A stretch of DNA of 64,000 nt from Adiantum capillus-veneris (Eukaryota; Streptophyta; Polypodiopsida; Polypodiales; Pteridaceae): positions 102,745,087 through 102,809,086 of the forward strand of contig CM043966.1 of NCBI GenBank assembly GCA_014529385.2, given 5' to 3'. Under the pieces are notes generated by a model. That model was not told the DNA's origin. It saw only the letters and a program-made list of their open reading frames with translations, and made no database searches. Positions 57,561 through 64,000 of this stretch are shown piece after piece. The translations under genes were made by a program, and so were the position numbers. Numbering within the stretch: the first letter of the stretch is position 1; every line of letters starts with the position of its first letter.

Positions 57561-57599
57561 TCAAAAAGTTCTACATTCAATACCTCCATACATGATGGT

Positions 57600-58470
57600 A
57601 GTAGTTGTCTTTTGTGAGATTTACACCAGCAGTTTGAGCTATTTGGGAAGACAAATTAGCCATACTTGTTTCAAATACTTTGAATCACAAATACCATCAA
57701 TGCATGATTCAGAGGCAAGTCTCTTTGCTTCCATAATCTCTATGAAAGTATGCGCAATAAGCCACAACTTTACACATAAACTCCCAGCCAATAAAACACT
57801 TCCTCCAACCTCTTAGATGTACACACACACCTCAATTTTTATGCATACAAGTTTACAAAACTTGCTACATACACTTTCAATTAGCCATTATTTACTTATA
57901 GGATGTTGATCAAGCAATGTAGGGCAGATTGTATGCAAAAAATAGTTACTAATTTAGAGATAATAAAATAAAAATTTGCTACAGATTTATTTTGAGACTT
58001 TGTAGCATTCAAAGTGGGATTTCTATAGAGATAGACTATGCATCAATCAGACACTCCGAGTGAGAGATATGATTAAAAAACTAAAATGCTATCATGAGAT
58101 CTACCAAAAATGACTACACTCTTTTTGCGTTGTTGGCCCTTGAAAATCTCAAATCTTCATTTCAAGGATTACTGTAATACCAAATGTAGAGAATAAGCAA
58201 GTCCATAAACTTATGCACACACTCAATAAGCTCAACCCATGGATGTATTCACTTCTTCATTGAGATAGTAGAGAATATACCCTTTCTGAGCAGTAAACTA
58301 GTTAGTGGAGAATATAGTTAGTCCTACTATGTGAGTCACTTATGTCACTTGTATAGCTGATTTTAGTGACCTCTAAGTACGCACAATAGCTAAAATAGGA
58401 ATCTCCACCGTAGCATATATCTTTGTTTATCCAACACCATCACTTGTTAAATATCACATAGTTTCCATTC
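57600..58470. other. Noncoding stretch, possibly copia leader and LTR
   Basis: No gene recognised. If the primer-site guess at 58171-58182 is right, the region from 58185 rightwards is LTR sequence of the copia element. Confidence 0.3.
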
Positions 58471-58511
58471 TTCATGGGAGCAACTCTAGCCATGACTCAA
58501 AAACTTGTGTA

Positions 58512-59477
<966 letters not shown>

Positions 59478-59916
59478 ACACGGGAGTGTCCACAAGTGGT
59501 GTTTGTTTCATGCTTGGAAGTTCATGTATATCATGGTTGAGCAAGAAGCAACCTATTGTGGCTACTTCTAGTTGTGAGGCTAAGTACAAGGCAATCTTTA
59601 CAACTACGGTTGAGTGTGTATGGCTCAGACGCCTTACGGCTGATTTGGGTGTTGAACACAACATTGCCAACAATATCTACACTGAATGACAGAGTGCATT
59701 GGCAATTGTCGCGAGAGAAACCTAGTTTTTCATGCTCCCACAAAGCACATTGAGGTGCATTACCACTATGTCAAGGAGAGGGTCTTAGCAGCAGAGATCA
59801 GATTGGCTTATGTGCTAATAGAGGACAACCTTGTAGATCTTTTCACAAAGGCATTGTCTCGTGAGAAGCTCGAAGCTTTCTGCAAAGCTTTGGGCTTACT
59901 CGCCTTTGTGGATTGA
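59478..59916 (+). pseudogene. Ty1/copia RNase H remnant
   Basis: First frame (59478-59689): STSGVCFMLGSSCISWLSKK, then VATSSCEAKYKA and WLRRLTADLG, typical of copia RNase H. After a stop and frame change, the second frame (59700-59916) has HIEVHYHYVKERVL and DLFTKALSREKLEAF, the usual end of copia pol. A purine-rich CCAGGGGGA at 59983-59991 may be its polypurine tract. Opposite orientation to the copia gag at 56.6-57.6 kb, so probably a different insertion. Confidence 0.8.
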
Positions 59917-61146
59917 TCATGTCCTTAGGGCATGACACTTTCCTTTACTCTATGTGCGAGCTCTTGTTCACCGCATCACTCCAGGGGGATTTTTTATCAT
60001 ATACATGTGGTAGTGATGTGTGTGAACACACTTAGGACCGTCGCAGAATGTTTTCCCTCACTAAAAGATTTTTTCACCCATGCCTTGTACATACGCCCAT
60101 CATTCTAGGGCTATCTATCTTTCCATTGCACACTAAGTAATATACTCTAAGTTGTGTGCCTTGTGCTTCCTTTGTCTTCTCCAAGCTGTGTCTTTTCTTG
60201 CAACCCTACTTCCAACATTAATCACAAATTATTGTCACTTATTTTTGCAAGCAATTTGTATATTCGGTTATGGTCCCTTTATGAAGAGATGTTGATTTTT
60301 GTGCATTTAATTACACACATGCACACACATAGAGAGATCAGAATAAAACTTGTTAATGTTCTAGAGGGCGCAATTTGAGGCACATTCAAATATTGATCCC
60401 ACCAGTCTTGAATTGAAAACCTATTTTGTGTGTGTGATAAAGAGAGATCAAATATCTATCTGAAGAGCCCTAATCTCAAGGCATGCATGTGTATGTATAT
60501 ATATATATATATAACATCAAAATTTAGCACATATATAACGTCGTATAAATGCAACTTAGTTCCTCAACACGGGGGACACACAGAATAAGTGCATCGATTC
60601 CATAGGAGATCAAAGATCTTTGTGGTGGATAAGTGTGAGAAAGGGTGGGGTTTTTCGAGACCCTAGGCATTCAATACCATAGTGCTAAGCTCAAGGACCT
60701 CATAGTTATGACTTATTTACCTGAGGCTATTCAATTTGTTTATAAATCAATAAAAACTATACGCTCAATTATGTTCCAGGTGTACACTGCTGAGCTCCAT
60801 GCCATGGTGGTTGTGAGTGTTGAGTGTAGGAGGTGTGAGGTTCCATTTTAGGCGGCCCAAGATGGCAAGCAAGTTGGTACTACCATGCTACTACATGTAC
60901 TTGGGGGGACTATTGCAGCAGCTCGTGCAGCCTAAGAGTCCGCTTCAATGAATTAGTACTTGGTTGCCATACATACCAAGCAAGGAAAACTATAGCACCC
61001 AAGGTAGCAGCCCAAAAGGGCTGGTGTAGCCATAGCCGCATTGGGGATGCCATAGCAGCCTATAACGACCAGTGCACCCAAGGCCGATGCATCCATGCAT
61101 GTCAGCAGGAGGGCCTGAGAAGAGTTTGGGACAACCTACAACCAAT
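59917..61146. other. Unassigned noncoding stretch
   Basis: May start with copia 3' LTR sequence after 59991. No gene recognised. (TA)n at about 60497-60512. Confidence 0.4.
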
Positions 61147-61194
<48 letters not shown>

Positions 61195-61196
<2 letters not shown>

Positions 61197-62344
61197 AATT
61201 ATCGTCCAAGGAGGTCAGATATGACCCATGGGAACAAAATCAAAACATTACAAGGGAGTTGTTCTCAACAGGAGGATTGTGAGATACATCTCAGTTAAGG
61301 ACTAAGGGTCCAAAGAGGTGTCAAAAGGAAAATTTAAATGAACAAAACTAAGAAGGGGAAGGTGAGGAGGGAGCCGGCTTGGGAGTTCAAAACTCCTGGA
61401 TGATGGCTTTACCTCCTCAATAGACTGCCCATTTCCCTGTTGTGCGTGCTTCTCGCATCTTCTGGAGTTTTGTCTTTTTTTGCTTGGTGTGAGATCTTTT
61501 GCAAACCAAATTTTAGTATCCTTTAGAAGCCTTGATTGCTCAAGGAGATTGGTTCGATCCACCTTGCTCTTGAAGGTGAGGATTGCGTGATTGGTGCAAT
61601 GCTCATGTGTAACAAAGGTGATTGTTGTTGGATTCCATTGTACCAAAGGGGTTACTGCTTGGATACGGGCAAAGCACTCGTGAAACTTGTGATCTCCCTC
61701 CCCTTTCTGGTCACTTGGGAGCCTGCCGATACGAACATTGAGGGAGATGTCCTCTTGTCGTTGTCGCTCGTGTAGCGTGGATGCCACACGATCTTTGACC
61801 TTGCAAAGGATTATCTCGTGTACTTGATTTTTGACCTCCTATGGTCTCCACTTGTGCCTTTGTTTTGTTGAACTTGACTTCCATCTCTTCCATCTCTTCT
61901 TTCTTGTAGTTTTCCATTGCAGCAAGCCGTGTCTCGATGGCAGCAAGTTTTTTCTTGATCTCTTCATTCTCCTTGTGAAGCTTTCTGACTTCATTTTGGA
62001 GGCCGACGATGTTGTCTTGCTTCCGGGGTGTTGCTACAACCCCTGCAAAAGTGAGCTTGCTGCGGGATGAAGCTCAAGTGGCCATCGTTGTTGTTTAGAA
62101 GACCCGAAGGTGGGCTGTCAGTGGGCTCGGGGTGGGAAAGGCCACTTAGGAGTTTAATATTACATTGTATAAGCTTGAATATTGGAGGTAAGGGAGATTT
62201 GAAACGCAGGGGACAGTGAGGAGATGGAGGCGGGTATGGGCGGGGATGCAGAGACCGTACGGAGCAGGGGGACCCGTGATGGGCGGAATAGGGCCCACCG
62301 GCCCATGAGGGTGCCGCTGGAGCAGGGGGGTGGTGCGACAGTGG

Positions 62345-62345
<1 letters not shown>
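61195..62345 (-). pseudogene. LINE remnant with ORF1, between two (CT)n tracts
   Basis: On the minus strand, about 62060-61850 encodes a coiled coil (LQNEVRKLHKENEEIKKKLA type). After a frameshift near 61790-61830, 61302-61787 encodes a segment with NVRIGRLPSD and DRTNLLEQSRLLKD, resembling the RRM-like and C-terminal regions of LINE ORF1 proteins, which bind RNA. The stop is followed directly by a 3' UTR whose end (61238-61195) matches the 3' end of the LINE at 51273-51310. No ORF2 is present between ORF1 and that 3' end. (CT)n on the minus strand lies on both sides: 62393-62347 and 61194-61148. Confidence 0.6.
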
Positions 62346-62390
<45 letters not shown>

Positions 62391-62396
<6 letters not shown>

Positions 62397-62506
62397 CCTA
62401 CAAATCTGTTGGATGCCATAGCAGTGAGGAGGCAATACTGGTCAAAAAGGATGGTATGGGTGCAACCATATTGAAGCCATGAGGGGTCTTGGGATGGCTT
62501 GCAACC

Positions 62507-62540
<34 letters not shown>

Positions 62541-62670
62541 CCTACAAATCTGTTGGATGCCATAGCAGTGAGGAGGCAATACTAGTCAAAAAGGATTGTA
62601 TGGGTGCAACCATATTGAAGCCATGAGGGGTCTTGGGATGGCTTGCAACCAACAAAGAGAGAGAGAAAGA

Positions 62671-62700
<30 letters not shown>
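62391..62700. repeat. 144-bp tandem duplication with (GA)n
   Basis: GAGTCACCTACAAATCTG starts at 62391 and 62535. Each copy ends GGCTTGCAACCAAC followed by (GA)n. No gene recognised. Confidence 0.88.
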
Positions 62701-62702
<2 letters not shown>

Positions 62703-63127
62703 ATCACAAGCGTTGCTTTCCTCCTAAAGCATTGGACTCACCCAATCCTTTCTCTTTGTGCCAAGATGGCAAGACTCAAGAGATGATGCTGCACTACTAC
62801 GTGTACGTTTGTCGGTATTTCTCCAGGAAAAAATTTCCAAACACTGATTTGGCATATGTCTGCTTGTCGACAGCTCCAATGAATCCCGACTCTTGAGCCA
62901 CCATGCTTTCTGGGAGTCTAGGATAGTGCCTCTTTCCCTGCACCTGTGGCTTCTTGACTCCGAATGAGTTGCCTTGCTTTATTCACAATTTCACCTATAT
63001 TTTTGGGCTCCTTGGAAAATGAGCTCTATCTCTTCTTTCCATGCTAGGCGTGGCTAGCCACTGTTCAATTTTTTCAAGCTCCTTCATTATTAGGCTTCAT
63101 ATATAGCATAAAAGTATAAATATAGAT

Positions 63128-63455
63128 ATGGATAGAAGAATAGATGGGGTAGCGCCAAGAAAGAGCACGGTCATTGAGCTCTTGTCTACAATCAAAGAAG
63201 ATGGAACTGCCCAAATCTCTGACCAACAAGGGAACAAAGTCGAGGTGGTGATTACAAAACACATAGTGGCAGAAGCTCTCAAACTGCCGATAGAAGGAAT
63301 GACAATGAGGGCAAGAGATAGAAAGACGACAGGAACCTTCACCAAGGAAACCGCTGCTGTCACATTTGCCAATCTCATCCAGAAACAGGTGGAGTAACCT
63401 GCAAGATTGTACCATCAGCACTTTCACTTCCTCGCCAAGAGCTGTAGGAAAATGA
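63128..63455 (+). pseudogene. Diverged relative of the element 1 accessory ORF
   Basis: The plus-strand ORF 63128-63397 aligns with residues about 103-178 of the 1085-codon ORF: shared pattern I-x-D-G-x-A, then VEV-x-IT, then A-x-ALKL and R-x-R. After a frameshift near 63395, a further short match (RLYHQHFHFLAKSCRK against RLYNQFFHVCSKRPQK) extends it. This is a remnant of a related but older element in the opposite orientation. No flanking LTR was found. Confidence 0.65.
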
Positions 63456-63459
63456 CAAT

Positions 63460-63609
63460 TCTCTTTCTTTCTCTCTCTCTCTCTCATCAAACTTAAGATC
63501 AAGACTTGTCAAGAAGATCTTTGATATCTATTCAGATCAATAAATATTCCTTTCTTCTTCTTCTCCCCTCCCCTCCCCACTCCCTCCCCCCCCCCCCCCC
63601 CCCCCCCTC

Positions 63610-63680
<71 letters not shown>

Positions 63681-63882
63681 CACACATGCACACGGAGTTT
63701 TCAGGTCGAGACTTGTCAAGTAGATCTTTGAGATCTCTCTCAGAGAATAAAAAGAGGAAACTATAATAACCATTGAGTGTGGTGGATTGGTTAACACAAT
63801 TCCCCCTTAAAAAACCAGCTCTTGAATTAAAGAGTTGTCAGGTTAGAGATTTGAGGTCTCTTAGTGTGTTCCTATGATATAA

Positions 63883-63956
<74 letters not shown>

Positions 63957-64000
63957 TGTACACATGCACGCACACACACATGTGTTGGCGCATACCCCCT
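63460..64000. repeat. Poly-C, (CT)n and (CA)n tracts with a degenerate repeat
   Basis: Poly-C at about 63587-63606, (CT)n at 63609-63676 and 63889-63937, (CA)n at 63938-63955. The phrase CTTGTCAAGAAGATCTTTGA (63506) recurs imperfectly at 63711 and 63833. No gene. Confidence 0.85.

Noticed and set aside
60645-60851. A 68-codon plus-strand ORF
   Set aside because: No recognisable domain, no neighbours and no sign of selection; not supported as a gene.

Overview
This window looks like intergenic DNA from the nuclear genome of a land plant, probably one with a large, transposon-rich genome. I find no convincing host gene, tRNA, rRNA or CRISPR array. The evidence is the set of plant-type elements: Ty3/gypsy retrotransposons (one with a tRNA-Asp-type primer site, one with an archaeal-type second RNase H of the Tat lineage), Ty1/copia fragments, LINE fragments, traces of CACTA and MITE DNA transposons, and very long (CT)n, (GT)n and poly-G tracts. 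The species cannot be named from the sequence alone.

Layout. (1) 1-18690: a very large Ty3/gypsy element on the minus strand. Its 5' LTR is complete at 17733-18690 and its 3' LTR is cut by the window edge. In sense order it carries a tRNA-Asp-like primer site, a leader with an array of palindromes, gag (16344-14083), zinc knuckles plus protease (13891-10856), RT (10847-10278), RNase H plus integrase (10350-8131), an integrase tail fused to a second retropepsin-like domain (8111-6720), an internal polypurine tract, a second palindrome array, a 1085-codon ORF (3907-650) and the terminal polypurine tract. (2) 18691-26731: a degraded gypsy element on the minus strand with gag, protease and RT but no RNase H or integrase, between LTR-like noncoding blocks. 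(3) 26732-37940: a decayed Tat-type element on the minus strand with long LTRs packed with microsatellites. (4) 37941-43900: a possible CACTA fragment, a MITE-like element, a LINE 3' end and several tandem repeats. (5) 43550-55160: a duplicated ~4 kb block built of modules separated by (CT)n tracts, with a LINE fragment inserted in one copy, inside or beside a pair of inverted repeats. (6) 55160-64000: copia gag (minus) and copia RNase H (plus) fragments, a LINE ORF1 fragment flanked on both sides by (CT)n, and at 63128-63455 a diverged relative of the 1085-codon ORF of element 1.

Most interesting signals. Element 1 contains nine copies of a 24-bp palindrome (half-site AGACATCATACG), seven exact and two with one mismatch. 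They form two arrays with matching spacing (about 284, 130 and 285 bp), one just upstream of gag and one just upstream of the 1085-codon ORF. The second array is preceded by an internal polypurine tract identical to the terminal one and by a TATA-like motif. This suggests a 3' cistron with its own cis-regulatory module. The element also has a second retropepsin-like domain after integrase and a duplicated integrase zinc-binding domain. Its LTRs are almost identical, so the insertion is recent, yet its pol reading frame is broken at several points. Separately, two LINE fragments share a 3' end and are each flanked on both sides by (CT)n of the same polarity, which suggests microsatellite-directed insertion.
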